A stretch of 9,325 nt of DNA from Actinomycetota bacterium. Its GTDB lineage: Bacteria; Actinomycetota; Thermoleophilia; Gaiellales; Gaiellaceae. Positions 1 through 6,168 of the stretch are shown here, in pieces. Made by a program: the position numbers and the translations under genes. Position 1 is the stretch's first letter, and every line of letters starts with the position of its first letter. Under the pieces are notes generated by a model. It had not been told where the DNA came from. It saw nothing but the letters and a program-made list of their open reading frames with translations, and ran no database searches. Where the stretch lies: NCBI GenBank assembly GCA_003162235.1, contig PMMN01000017.1, positions 5,557-14,881 on the forward strand, written 5' to 3'.

Positions 1-248
1 AGTAGCTTCCGTTGCAGCTCGCCGTGCTCGAGCGCCGAGCGCTCCTCCTCGAACGCGGCCTCGAGACTCTGGCGCAGGGCATTCAGACGCATGCCGGTCT
101 CGCGGTCTCTCACCTCGCGCAGAGCAAGCTTGAGCTCGCTCGAGCGACCGAGATAGTGCACACGCAACTCCTCGAGCTGCTCGAGCGATTCCGCCTGCTC
201 GAGCGCGATCCGCGCTTCCTGCTCGAGTTGCTCCACGTCCATCTGCAC
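1..248 (-). CDS. pheS: Phenylalanyl-tRNA synthetase alpha subunit, N-terminal part (cut by window edge)
   Basis: The first ~80 residues are present; the rest lies beyond the left edge. The reverse strand encodes a Leu/Glu-rich helical segment containing ELRVHYLGRSSELKLALREV and, further on, an LRQSLEAAFEEERSALE stretch. This matches the N-terminal coiled-coil tRNA-binding arm of bacterial PheS (the family pattern is LRxxYLGKKGxLTxLL...). The enzyme is the catalytic alpha chain of the (alpha-beta)2 cytoplasmic synthetase that charges tRNA-Phe. A GGAGG Shine-Dalgarno at 259-263 lies 10 bases before a GTG at 246-248, and 16 bases before an in-frame ATG at 240-242. I therefore prefer the GTG, though the ATG remains possible. 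pheT and the catalytic core are not visible. Its usual upstream neighbour trmH is about 3.5 kb away, beyond an inverted three-gene block, so pheS probably needs its own promoter in the 249-469 gap; I find no convincing one. Confidence 0.85.
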   Translation of the reverse strand, partial: MQMDVEQLEQEARIALEQAESLEQLEELRVHYLGRSSELKLALREVRDRETGMRLNALRQSLEAAFEEERSALEHGELQRKL

Positions 249-360
249 GACTCTAGTTCCTCCCGCCTCGATCTGTCCTGATCCATCACTCACGGCCAAG
301 GGCTGGTCTGCCCCGGCTCACGACGGTCAAGGATGGGCGCCCGGGCTGCTCAGCACCGAT

Positions 361-379
361 CCCCGACTGCGAGCCGGGG
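361..379 (-). other. Possible hairpin in the pheS upstream leader
   Basis: Read on the minus strand this is an 8-bp stem (CCCCGGCT / AGTCGGGG) with a CGC loop. It contains one G-U wobble, which becomes an A-C mismatch if the plus strand is transcribed, so the structure favours a minus-strand RNA, i.e. the pheS leader. There is no U-tract, so it is not an intrinsic terminator. In GC-rich DNA such a stem can arise by chance. The rest of the 221-base gap (249-469) shows no gene and no clear sigma-70-type promoter. Confidence 0.3.
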
Positions 380-469
380 CCCGATAAACAGGAACGCTGA
401 GAACCCTGTCGCCATGCCGAAAAGATAGCGGCGCCTGCGCGAGAGCGCCTTCTGGGCGAGAATGCAAGC

Positions 470-1189
470 TTGAGCGAACACGGCGAACCCAGCCCGTACG
501 ATCCGATCGCCGCCCTTTACGACCGCTGGAACCGAAGCGTCGTCGAGGACATCGGCTTCTATGTTGAGGAGGCCGTGGCCAGCCGCGGCCCTGTCCTCGA
601 GCTGGGAGTGGGCACCGGCAGGATCGCCGTCCCGATTGCGCTGACAGGAGTACGGGTGATCGGTCTCGACTCCTCGGCGCCGATGCTCGAGCTCTGCCGC
701 GAACGAGCGCGCTCGGCCGGCGTCGCCGACCTGATCGACCTTCGCCTCGGCGATCTCCGCGACCCGCCTCCAACAGAGACCGTTCCGCTTGTCATCTCAC
801 CCTTCCGTACCTTCCTGCACCTGCTCTCGGATGACGAGCGCCTGCTCACGCTGACGCGCATCCACAGCCTGCTCCAGCCTGGCGGTCGCCTCGTCTTCGA
901 CATCTTCGTTCCTACGGAACTGGACGTCACCGTGACGCACGGGCTCTGGATCGAGCGCGAGCCCGGGATTGAGGAGCGCGCCGACTGGAACTGGCCGGAG
1001 CGTACGCTCGTACTGCGTGTGCGCGGCGACGAAGGTGAGACGCAGATGCACCTCGCCTGGATCGCGGCGCAGGAGTGGGAGGAGCTGCTCGAGCGCGCCG
1101 GCTTCGTGCTCCGCGCCTGTTACGGCTGGTTCGATCGCCAACCGCACTCCGGCGACGAGGACATGGTTTTCGTCGCTCTGCGGAAGTAA
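470..1189 (+). CDS. Class I SAM-dependent methyltransferase of unknown substrate
   Basis: A 239-residue cytoplasmic protein with a Rossmann-fold methyltransferase core. Motif I, VLELGVGTGR, is at residues 42-51. The acidic residue ending strand beta2 is D67 (VIGLDSS), a motif II/III-like LRLGDLRD lies near 91-98, and the post-motif LLQPGGRLVFDIF is at 134-146. The C-terminal part (EWEELLERAGF, then YGWFDRQP) is typical of small Methyltransf_25-type enzymes. The N-terminal YDPIAALYDRW is the usual lead-in of this group. The substrate cannot be told from the sequence. The start is a TTG at 470 with only a weak purine-rich stretch upstream; no ATG or GTG is available in frame before the core begins, so the TTG is the best choice. 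The gene is 45 bases upstream of the LemA-family gene on the same strand and may share its transcript, but nothing ties its function to that module. Confidence 0.85.
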   Translation: MSEHGEPSPYDPIAALYDRWNRSVVEDIGFYVEEAVASRGPVLELGVGTGRIAVPIALTGVRVIGLDSSAPMLELCRERARSAGVADLIDLRLGDLRDPPPTETVPLVISPFRTFLHLLSDDERLLTLTRIHSLLQPGGRLVFDIFVPTELDVTVTHGLWIEREPGIEERADWNWPERTLVLRVRGDEGETQMHLAWIAAQEWEELLERAGFVLRACYGWFDRQPHSGDEDMVFVALRK

Positions 1190-1234
1190 GGTTCAACGCA
1201 CAAACTATTCGTCCCGTACCGAAAGGCGCCGTCC

Positions 1235-1873
1235 ATGATTTACGTACTGATCGCTGTCCTCGTAGTCGTCGTTCTCGCCCTCTTTTTCTTCGTCCTTCGT
1301 TACAACCGACTGGTACGCCTGCGCAACGCCTGCCAGAACGCCTGGGCGCAGGTGGACGTGCAGCTCAAGCGCCGGCACGATCTGATCCCGAACCTGGTCG
1401 AGTCGGTCAAGGGCTACGCGGCTCACGAAAGTGGCACCTTCGAAGCAGTCACCGCGGCTCGAACCGCCGCCCAGAAGGCTCAAGGGCCCGCCGAGCAGGG
1501 ACAGGCCGAGAACATCCTCACCCAGGCGCTCGGCAAGCTCTTCGCCGTCGCCGAGGCCTACCCGCAGCTCCGGGCGACCGAGAACTTCCAGCAGTTGCAG
1601 GCGCAACTGGCCGAGACCGAGGACAAGATCCAGGTCTCTCGGCAGGTCTACAACGACGTCACGCTGACCTACAACAACGCCATCCAGACGGTGCCGACCA
1701 ACATCGTCGCCGGAATGTTCAACTTCCAGCCGCGCGGCTTCTTCGAGGTCGAGGCGGAGGCCGAGCGCGAGGCGCCGCAGGTCAGCTTTACGAACACGGA
1801 GCCGCCCGCGGTGAACGGACCGCCGCAACCGCCGGCGGAGCCGGAAGCGCCTTCGAGCCCGACGCAGACATAG
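1235..1873 (+). CDS. LemA family membrane-anchored protein
   Basis: A 212-residue protein with one N-terminal hydrophobic anchor (residues ~2-21, IYVLIAVLVVVVLALFFFVL). After it comes the LemA helical domain, including LRNACQNAWAQVDVQLKRRHDLIPNLVESVKGY-type sequence at ~29-61 and the conserved YPQLRATENFQQLQAQLAET region from ~109 into VYNDVTLTYN at ~139-147. LemA proteins are short-anchored coiled-helix proteins of the bacterial envelope whose molecular role is poorly defined. The domain ends at about residue 172. Residues ~173-212 are an extra acidic then proline-rich tail (PPQPPAEPEAPSSP), probably disordered. An ATG at 1235 is preceded by a modest GAAAGG 8 bases upstream. The last base of the TAG stop is the first base of the DUF2207 start, so the two are almost certainly co-transcribed and translationally coupled. 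A LemA gene next to a DUF2207 gene is a recurrent pairing, which supports both calls. Confidence 0.93.
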   Translation: MIYVLIAVLVVVVLALFFFVLRYNRLVRLRNACQNAWAQVDVQLKRRHDLIPNLVESVKGYAAHESGTFEAVTAARTAAQKAQGPAEQGQAENILTQALGKLFAVAEAYPQLRATENFQQLQAQLAETEDKIQVSRQVYNDVTLTYNNAIQTVPTNIVAGMFNFQPRGFFEVEAEAEREAPQVSFTNTEPPAVNGPPQPPAEPEAPSSPTQT

Positions 1874-3744
1874 TGCGCAGAATCGGGACTTGCGCCGCGT
1901 TCGTCGTTCTCGCGGCGACACTGGCGGCGCCTGCTCGGGCTACCGTGCTCGAGGGTGCGATCGTCAACGCGCAGGTGCAACGAGACGGCTCGCTCCAGGT
2001 GAGCGAGCAGATCACGATGAGTGACGTCTTCCACGGCGGCTACCGCGACATCCCAATCGCCAAGGGCCAGTCGATCGACCGAGTCTCCGTCTCGGAGCCG
2101 GGCCACCACTACAGCTACGGCGGTAGCACCGAGCTCGGCTCGATCGGCCGGCCGGACACCTTCGCCACGACCCACGTCGGAGGCGACCTGCGGACTGTCT
2201 GGCACTTCGACAATCCGAGCGGCGGCCCGCGCACGTTCACGATCTCCTACCGCTTCCGCGGGCTGGCGCTGGCCTACGACGACGTGGTCGACGTCAACTT
2301 CAACGTCTGGGGCGACATGTGGAAGGAGTCGCTGCCGTCGCTCAGCGCCACCTTGCGCTTGCCAAAACCGACTACGAGCCCTTCTTACCGCGTCTGGGCC
2401 GGGCCGGCCTGGGTGCACGGAGTCGTCCAGCGAACGCCCACGGCGGCGATCTTGAGAGCGACGGCGATCCCCTCGCACCAGCTCGTCGACCTGCGCGTCG
2501 TCTTTCCGCGCTCCTTGCTTGCCTCGACCACTGGCGCCCAGACGCGTTCCGGCACGCGCCTGGCACAGATCGTGGCCGAGGAGGAGTCGAGCTTCGCCGC
2601 CTACAACCACGACCGCAAGCAGATCAAGCGCTACGAGCACTCGCTCTACACCTGGCTCGTCTTGCTCCTGCTCGCCTTCGTTCCCGCTCTCGCCGTCATC
2701 CTCTTCGTCTACGCCCGTTTCGGGCGCGAGCCGAAGGTCGACTACGACCGTAGCTACGAGCAGGAGCCGCCGTCCGATCTGGCGCCGGCGCTCGTCCCGG
2801 CGCTAACCCGGGAACGGTCGGGGGCCGGAGTGAACGAGTTCACGGCGACGCTGTTCGATCTGATCCATCGCGGCCGCTACAAGGCCGAGCACGTCACGAC
2901 CGAGCATTCGAAATGGGCCGGGCTCGGCAAGACCACCCTATCCGACCTCGAGTTAACGAAGGGGAAAGACCTCGAGTCGCCGACGCCGTGGGAGAACGTT
3001 GTCGCTGAGATCGTCGACCCGATTCTCGGCGACAAAGGCGAGCGGCTTTCGAACTTCCGCGAGCGCATCGCCGCCGACCGGACGACGAACGCGGCGTGCT
3101 TCCAGGCCTTCAAGAGCGCGGTCAGCACCGAGATCCGCAAGCGCGACTGGTACCGAAACGGCCTGGGCGTACTGATCGGCGCTGGGGTGGCGTTGCTCCT
3201 CGTGGGCGGACTTCCGCTCTTCTACGGCATCGCGCACTACCGGACGAACGCGCCGCGCTTCAGCGACGACGTGCTGATTGCGCTCGGAATCTGCGCGATC
3301 CTCGACGCGATCATCGTCGCCGTCTCCATCGCCATCGTTCCGCTCTGGCGAGCCCGAACGCAGCCCGCTCAGCTCGAGGCCGCTCGCTGGTCGGCCTTCC
3401 ACCGCTACCTGAACGACTTCCCGCGCCTCGAGGATGCGCCCCCGGTCTCGATCGTTCTCTGGGAGCGCTACCTCGTCTACGGAATCGCCTTCGGGATCGC
3501 CGAGCAGGTACTTCAGGCCGCTCATCTCCAGATGCCCGCGGAGATGCAACAGCAGAGCTCGCTCTACTGGATCGGTACCGGCAACCAGTTCGGCGGCGGC
3601 GCGACCGCGCTCGCAATCTCCGACCTCAACTCGGGCTTCGGCTCGGCGCTCTCGCCTCCATCGTCTTCCGGAAGCGGCGGCGGAGGCGGCTTCGGCGGCG
3701 GAGGCGGCGGAGGCGGTGGCGGCGGTGGCGGCGGCGGCTGGTAG
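1873..3744 (+). CDS. DUF2207 family predicted membrane protein with glycine-only C-terminal tail
   Basis: A 623-residue protein starting at a GTG (1873-1875) that shares its first base with the LemA stop. This start gives a clean signal peptide (MRRIG, hydrophobic core, cleavage after the ARA at 21-23). An open frame continues far upstream in the same phase, but there it runs through LemA out of frame and is not coding. The extracytoplasmic DUF2207 domain follows, with QRDGSLQVSEQI near 36-47, GGYRDIP at 55-61, and DVVDVNFNVWGDMW near 137-150. Predicted membrane segments are ~259-282, ~430-452 and ~467-491, with a ~145-residue soluble region between the first two. By hydrophobicity and the signal peptide, the N-domain would lie outside and the middle region inside. 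The C-terminus is a run of glycines ending in tryptophan, seen in many DUF2207 proteins. The family has no established biochemical function. No Shine-Dalgarno is evident, so translation is probably coupled to LemA. Confidence 0.9.
   Translation: MRRIGTCAAFVVLAATLAAPARATVLEGAIVNAQVQRDGSLQVSEQITMSDVFHGGYRDIPIAKGQSIDRVSVSEPGHHYSYGGSTELGSIGRPDTFATTHVGGDLRTVWHFDNPSGGPRTFTISYRFRGLALAYDDVVDVNFNVWGDMWKESLPSLSATLRLPKPTTSPSYRVWAGPAWVHGVVQRTPTAAILRATAIPSHQLVDLRVVFPRSLLASTTGAQTRSGTRLAQIVAEEESSFAAYNHDRKQIKRYEHSLYTWLVLLLLAFVPALAVILFVYARFGREPKVDYDRSYEQEPPSDLAPALVPALTRERSGAGVNEFTATLFDLIHRGRYKAEHVTTEHSKWAGLGKTTLSDLELTKGKDLESPTPWENVVAEIVDPILGDKGERLSNFRERIAADRTTNAACFQAFKSAVSTEIRKRDWYRNGLGVLIGAGVALLLVGGLPLFYGIAHYRTNAPRFSDDVLIALGICAILDAIIVAVSIAIVPLWRARTQPAQLEAARWSAFHRYLNDFPRLEDAPPVSIVLWERYLVYGIAFGIAEQVLQAAHLQMPAEMQQQSSLYWIGTGNQFGGGATALAISDLNSGFGSALSPPSSSGSGGGGGFGGGGGGGGGGGGGGGW
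3670..3738 (+). repeat. Low-complexity GGC/GGA/GGT glycine-codon tract
   Basis: A nearly pure run of glycine codons (GGC with some GGA and GGT) encodes Gly5-Phe-Gly15 at the very end of the DUF2207 protein. Mixed third positions show it is not one perfect microsatellite, but the tract is prone to slippage and to sequencing or assembly error. Its length should be treated as provisional. Confidence 0.8.
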
Positions 3745-4482
3745 TCAGCTCGTCTGGCGCCGGCGCTCGTAGAGAGCGATAGCGCCGGCCGTCGCCACGT
3801 TTAGCGACTCGGCGCCCTCAGCTAGGGGGATCGTCGCCAGCTCGTCGCAGTCCGCCGCGATCTCGTCGGGCAAGCCCTCGCGCTCGGCGCCGAGCACGAA
3901 GCAGACCGCGCCGGAGAGATCGAGCTGCGAGAGCGGGGAGCCGCCGTGGGCGACCAGCCCGATGCGCCGTCCGGGCGCCTCGTCGAAACCACCGAGCGGA
4001 ACGCGGAAGACGGCCCCCATCGCTGCCCTTAGCGCCTTTGGCCCGGTGGGATCGGCGCAGCCGGGGGAGAGACAGACGAAGCCGGGGCCAAAAGCGTCGA
4101 CGCTGCGCAGGAGCGTGCCCACATTGCCCGGGTCGCCGACTCGCCAGAGCGCTAACCCGGCCTCGAACGTGGTCTCCCGCTCGAGCGTCGGCAACCCGGC
4201 GCGGCGGAAGACGGCAATCAGCCGTGGCGGATGGGCGAGCTCGGACAACTCCGTGAGCAGACCGGGCCCGACAAGCGTCGCCGCGGGAAGGCGATCGAGC
4301 AATGCGGGCCGCTCGGCATCGACGAGCACCTCCACCGCCTCCAGTCCTGCGTCCAGACCAGCCGCGACGAGATCCTCCCCCTCGCAGGCAAAGAGTCCCA
4401 GACGCTGACGCTGATTGGCGCTCTGCAGCCTGCGGACGAGGCGCAGCTTCGGGTTCGACGGAGATGTGACGCGGCTATCCAC
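3745..4482 (-). CDS. SpoU/TrmH-family RNA 2'-O-methyltransferase
   Basis: A 245-residue member of the SPOUT superfamily, which methylates ribose 2'-OH in rRNA or tRNA using SAM in a trefoil-knot fold. All three SpoU motifs are visible. Motif 1 is DPGNVGTLLRSVDAFG at 117-132 with N120 and catalytic R126. Motif 2 is FVLGAEREGLP at 195-205 with E200. Motif 3 is IPLAEGAESLNVATAGAIAL at 218-237 with S226 and N228. Residues ~1-95 form the substrate-binding domain, starting with SPSNPKLRLVRRL and including the CEGEDLV patch. Length is slightly short but normal for this group. Which nucleotide is modified is unknown; rRNA is the common target of this two-domain layout. The GTG start at 4480-4482 lies inside the 3' end of the hydrolase gene (8-base overlap), implying coupling. 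A trmH-type gene after rplT and before pheS is the usual order in many bacteria. The stop codon directly abuts the stop of the convergent DUF2207 gene. Confidence 0.92.
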   Translation of the reverse strand: MDSRVTSPSNPKLRLVRRLQSANQRQRLGLFACEGEDLVAAGLDAGLEAVEVLVDAERPALLDRLPAATLVGPGLLTELSELAHPPRLIAVFRRAGLPTLERETTFEAGLALWRVGDPGNVGTLLRSVDAFGPGFVCLSPGCADPTGPKALRAAMGAVFRVPLGGFDEAPGRRIGLVAHGGSPLSQLDLSGAVCFVLGAEREGLPDEIAADCDELATIPLAEGAESLNVATAGAIALYERRRQTS

Positions 4483-5404
4483 GCTGCCTCGGCTCGCTGA
4501 GCTTCTCTCTTACGAAGCTACCGATCGCAGCGACAGCGTGTTTCGCCTCTGGCAGGACGATCGCGAACGCCTGAAAAACGTGCCACATCTCCTTCCAGAC
4601 ATCGAGCCTCGCGTCGACGCCGGCGGCGCGAGCGTTCTCGACCAGCCGCACCGAGTCGCTGAGCAGGATCTCGTCCTCGCCCACCTGCACGAGCAGGCTA
4701 GGTAGGCCGTGAAGATCCTTCTCGAACAGCACCAACTCGCGCGGGTCCACTCCTGTTCCGGCAAGGAATGCCTCGGCGCAGGCTCTGACGAAGTCCTCGC
4801 TTATCAGGGGATCGACTTCGGCACGAGCCGTATAGGACGCTCCGTCGGGGATCTGCGAGAGCCAGGGAGAGAGCAGAAAGGCGGCCTTCGGCAGCTCCTC
4901 TCCCGCATCGCGGAGCGCGAGCAGAGTCGCCAGCGCCAGCCCACCGCCGGCCGAGTCGCCACCGATCGCTATCTGCTGCGCCGCGACTCCGTGCTCCCTC
5001 AACCAGCGAAACGAGCTCAGGCCGTCGTCAAAGGCAGCCGGGTACTTGTGCTCAGGCGCCAGGTGGTAATCGACCACCAGCGCGCGCGCGCCGCAGGCCG
5101 CCGAGATCCTCGCCGCCAGATCGCGATGGGTCGAGCAGGAGCCCGCGATGTAGCCGCCGCCGTGGAAGTAGAGGATCGTGCGCGCGTCGCCGACCGCGAC
5201 GTCCTTCGCCCGCACCAACTCCGCAGGAAGCCCGCCGATGCTCAAGCGCTCGACGTGGGTGCCACGCGGCAGGATCTGGTGCCCGGCGAGCGCCTCTTCT
5301 TTCCGTCGATACTCGTCGATCGTCCGCCCCTCCAAGCTGTTTAGGTTTCGGATCAGGTGCTCCACGATCACGGAGCGAAAGACACGGCTGCGGGCGGAAG
5401 GCAT
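4475..5404 (-). CDS. HSL-type (hormone-sensitive lipase family) alpha/beta-hydrolase, probable carboxylesterase
   Basis: A 309-residue protein, normal length for bacterial HSL-family esterases. The oxyanion-hole signature HGGGY is at 81-85. The nucleophile elbow GDSAGG is at 149-154 with catalytic Ser151. The family DPLIS motif is at 198-202, the probable catalytic Asp244 is in VGEDEIL, and the probable catalytic His275 is in MWHVFQ. YHLAPEHKYPAAFDD at 113-127 is also characteristic. No signal peptide or anchor is evident, so it is probably cytoplasmic. Such enzymes hydrolyse short- to medium-chain acyl esters; the natural substrate is unknown. The ATG at 5402-5404 has only a weak GGTAGG upstream. 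It lies 190 bases after rplT and overlaps the downstream trmH-type gene by 8 bases, so it forms a two-gene unit with that methylase, an unusual insertion in an otherwise translational gene string. A functional link to translation is not suggested by the sequence. Confidence 0.93.
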   Translation of the reverse strand: MPSARSRVFRSVIVEHLIRNLNSLEGRTIDEYRRKEEALAGHQILPRGTHVERLSIGGLPAELVRAKDVAVGDARTILYFHGGGYIAGSCSTHRDLAARISAACGARALVVDYHLAPEHKYPAAFDDGLSSFRWLREHGVAAQQIAIGGDSAGGGLALATLLALRDAGEELPKAAFLLSPWLSQIPDGASYTARAEVDPLISEDFVRACAEAFLAGTGVDPRELVLFEKDLHGLPSLLVQVGEDEILLSDSVRLVENARAAGVDARLDVWKEMWHVFQAFAIVLPEAKHAVAAIGSFVREKLSEPRQRG

Positions 5405-5490
5405 CTCAACGGAAACCTACCCCGGTTCGGCACGCGCGTCACGCTTCCGATCGGGAATGGAACACTGAGCCAGGCAAGCCACTCGATTGG

Positions 5491-5598
5491 TTAGGCGGCC
5501 AGGCGCTCACGCAGCTCGACGTACAAGGGCGAGCTGTAGCGACGGCGACTCTCCGCGTGTCGCAGAGAGACCTGGGCCTGGCGATCGCTCGAGTTCAG
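5491..5598 (-). CDS. Doubtful 35-residue ORF overlapping the rplT stop
   Basis: In the minus frame offset from rplT, an open stretch ends at TAA (5491-5493) and reads ...[19 protein letters not shown] then RERLAA. By my count its codons have G+C of about 71, 51 and 83 % at positions 1, 2 and 3, the pattern of real genes in GC-rich genomes. The only early start is a CTG at 5596-5598 overlapping the rplT TGA (CTGA), which is a rare start; no ATG, GTG or TTG is available before the body. I do not recognise the peptide: it is basic, hydrophilic and has no membrane segment. It also contains a strong RNA hairpin (5549-5569) that could by itself explain constraint here. It could be a small protein, a decayed gene end, or chance. 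The rest of the gap, 5405-5490, shows nothing I can support. Confidence 0.25.
   Translation of the reverse strand: MNSSDRQAQVSLRHAESRRRYSSPLYVELRERLAA
5549..5569 (-). other. Strong hairpin downstream of rplT
   Basis: On the minus strand the stem CTCTCTGCG / CGCGGAGAG pairs at all nine positions (one U-G wobble) around an ACA loop. On the plus strand that wobble becomes a C-A mismatch, so it is built for RNA made in the rplT direction. No U-run follows, so it is not a standard intrinsic terminator. It could protect the 3' end of the infC-rpmI-rplT message, mark a processing site, or act with Rho. Confidence 0.4.
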
Positions 5599-5954
5599 CT
5601 CTGGAGCGCGGCCTTCGCCTGCGCGGCGATGGCCTTGAAGGCGGTGGGCTCGCGCACGGCGAGATCGGCCAGGACCTTGCGGTCGAGCTCAATGTTGGCC
5701 TTCTTGCAGCCGGCGACGAACTGGTTGTAGGAGAGGCCCTCCTGGCGCGCGGCGGCGTTGATCCTGATGATCCAGAGCCGGCGGAAGTTGCGCTTGCGAA
5801 CGCGGCGGTCGCGGTAGGCGTAGACCAGCGAATGGTCGACCTGCTCCTTGGCGTACTTGTAGCTCGACTTCTTGATGCCGAAGTAGCCGCGAGCCTGCTC
5901 GAGAACCTTGCGCCGCTTCTTGCGCGCGTGGACGGAACGCTTTACGCGTGGCAT
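5595..5954 (-). CDS. rplT: Large-subunit ribosomal protein bL20
   Basis: A 119-residue basic protein, full length for bL20. It begins [20 protein letters not shown] and continues with the family signatures [19 protein letters not shown] (~21-39), [20 protein letters not shown] (~45-64) and [15 protein letters not shown] (~65-79). bL20 binds 23S rRNA domains I/II early in 50S assembly, and in E. coli and Bacillus subtilis it represses its own operon through mRNA sites resembling its rRNA target. The N-terminal Arg/Lys-rich extension and the globular C-terminal part that contacts rRNA are both present. The ATG at 5952-5954 has a GAGGT sequence about 8 bases upstream, overlapping the end of rpmI. 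It lies 11 bases after rpmI and is clearly in operon with rpmI and infC. A strong hairpin and 190 bases separate it from the next gene. Confidence 0.98.
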   Translation of the reverse strand: MPRVKRSVHARKKRRKVLEQARGYFGIKKSSYKYAKEQVDHSLVYAYRDRRVRKRNFRRLWIIRINAAARQEGLSYNQFVAGCKKANIELDRKVLADLAVREPTAFKAIAAQAKAALQS

Positions 5955-5965
5955 GGGGTTCTACC

Positions 5966-6160
5966 TCACCTTCCGAGCATCTTTTTGACGACGGACGAAT
6001 CCGAGGCGCCGAGCACCTCGGGCTTGCGAAAACCACGCTTGCGCTTAGAGGTCTTCTTGCCGAGGATGTGGCTCCGCATGGCGCGACGGCGCACGATCTT
6101 GCCCGTCCCGCTGACCTTGAATCTCTTTTTTGCACCGCTGTGGGTCTTTACTTTCGGCAT
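5966..6160 (-). CDS. rpmI: Large-subunit ribosomal protein bL35
   Basis: A 64-residue, very basic protein of normal length. It opens with the bL35 signature MPKVKTHSGAKKRFKVSGTG, followed by KIVRRRAMRSHILGKKTSKRKR-type sequence and a C-terminal VVKKMLGR. It is a small 50S component that threads into 23S rRNA. The ATG at 6158-6160 lies 8 bases after the infC stop, with a GAGGAG Shine-Dalgarno that overlaps that stop, so translation is likely coupled to infC. The infC-rpmI-rplT order is one of the most conserved ribosomal gene strings in bacteria and leaves no doubt about the identification. Confidence 0.98.
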   Translation of the reverse strand: MPKVKTHSGAKKRFKVSGTGKIVRRRAMRSHILGKKTSKRKRGFRKPEVLGASDSSVVKKMLGR

Positions 6161-6168
6161 CCTTCTCC

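Noticed and set aside
12..281. 89-residue plus-strand frame with many CTCGAG repeats
   Set aside because: It is antisense to pheS; the CTCGAG recurrence reflects Leu-Glu codons of the PheS coiled coil, not a DNA repeat family.
249..469. T-box or other tRNA-sensing leader for pheS (also considered for thrS at 8931-9029)
   Set aside because: No T-box core sequence (GGGTGGNACC-like) or recognisable specifier stem is present in either leader.
1075..1872. Upstream extension of the DUF2207 frame giving an 889-residue open frame
   Set aside because: This stretch runs out of frame through the methyltransferase end and all of LemA, has Arg/Ala/Gly-rich nonsense composition, and a signal peptide begins exactly at the GTG at 1873.
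1205..2640. Minus-strand open frames across LemA and DUF2207
   Set aside because: Low-complexity Arg/Leu/Asp-rich shadows of two recognised plus-strand genes.
3676..3738. Glycine-codon tract as a tandem repeat array or mobile-element signature
   Set aside because: It encodes the glycine tail typical of DUF2207 proteins, in frame to the stop, with mixed third positions.
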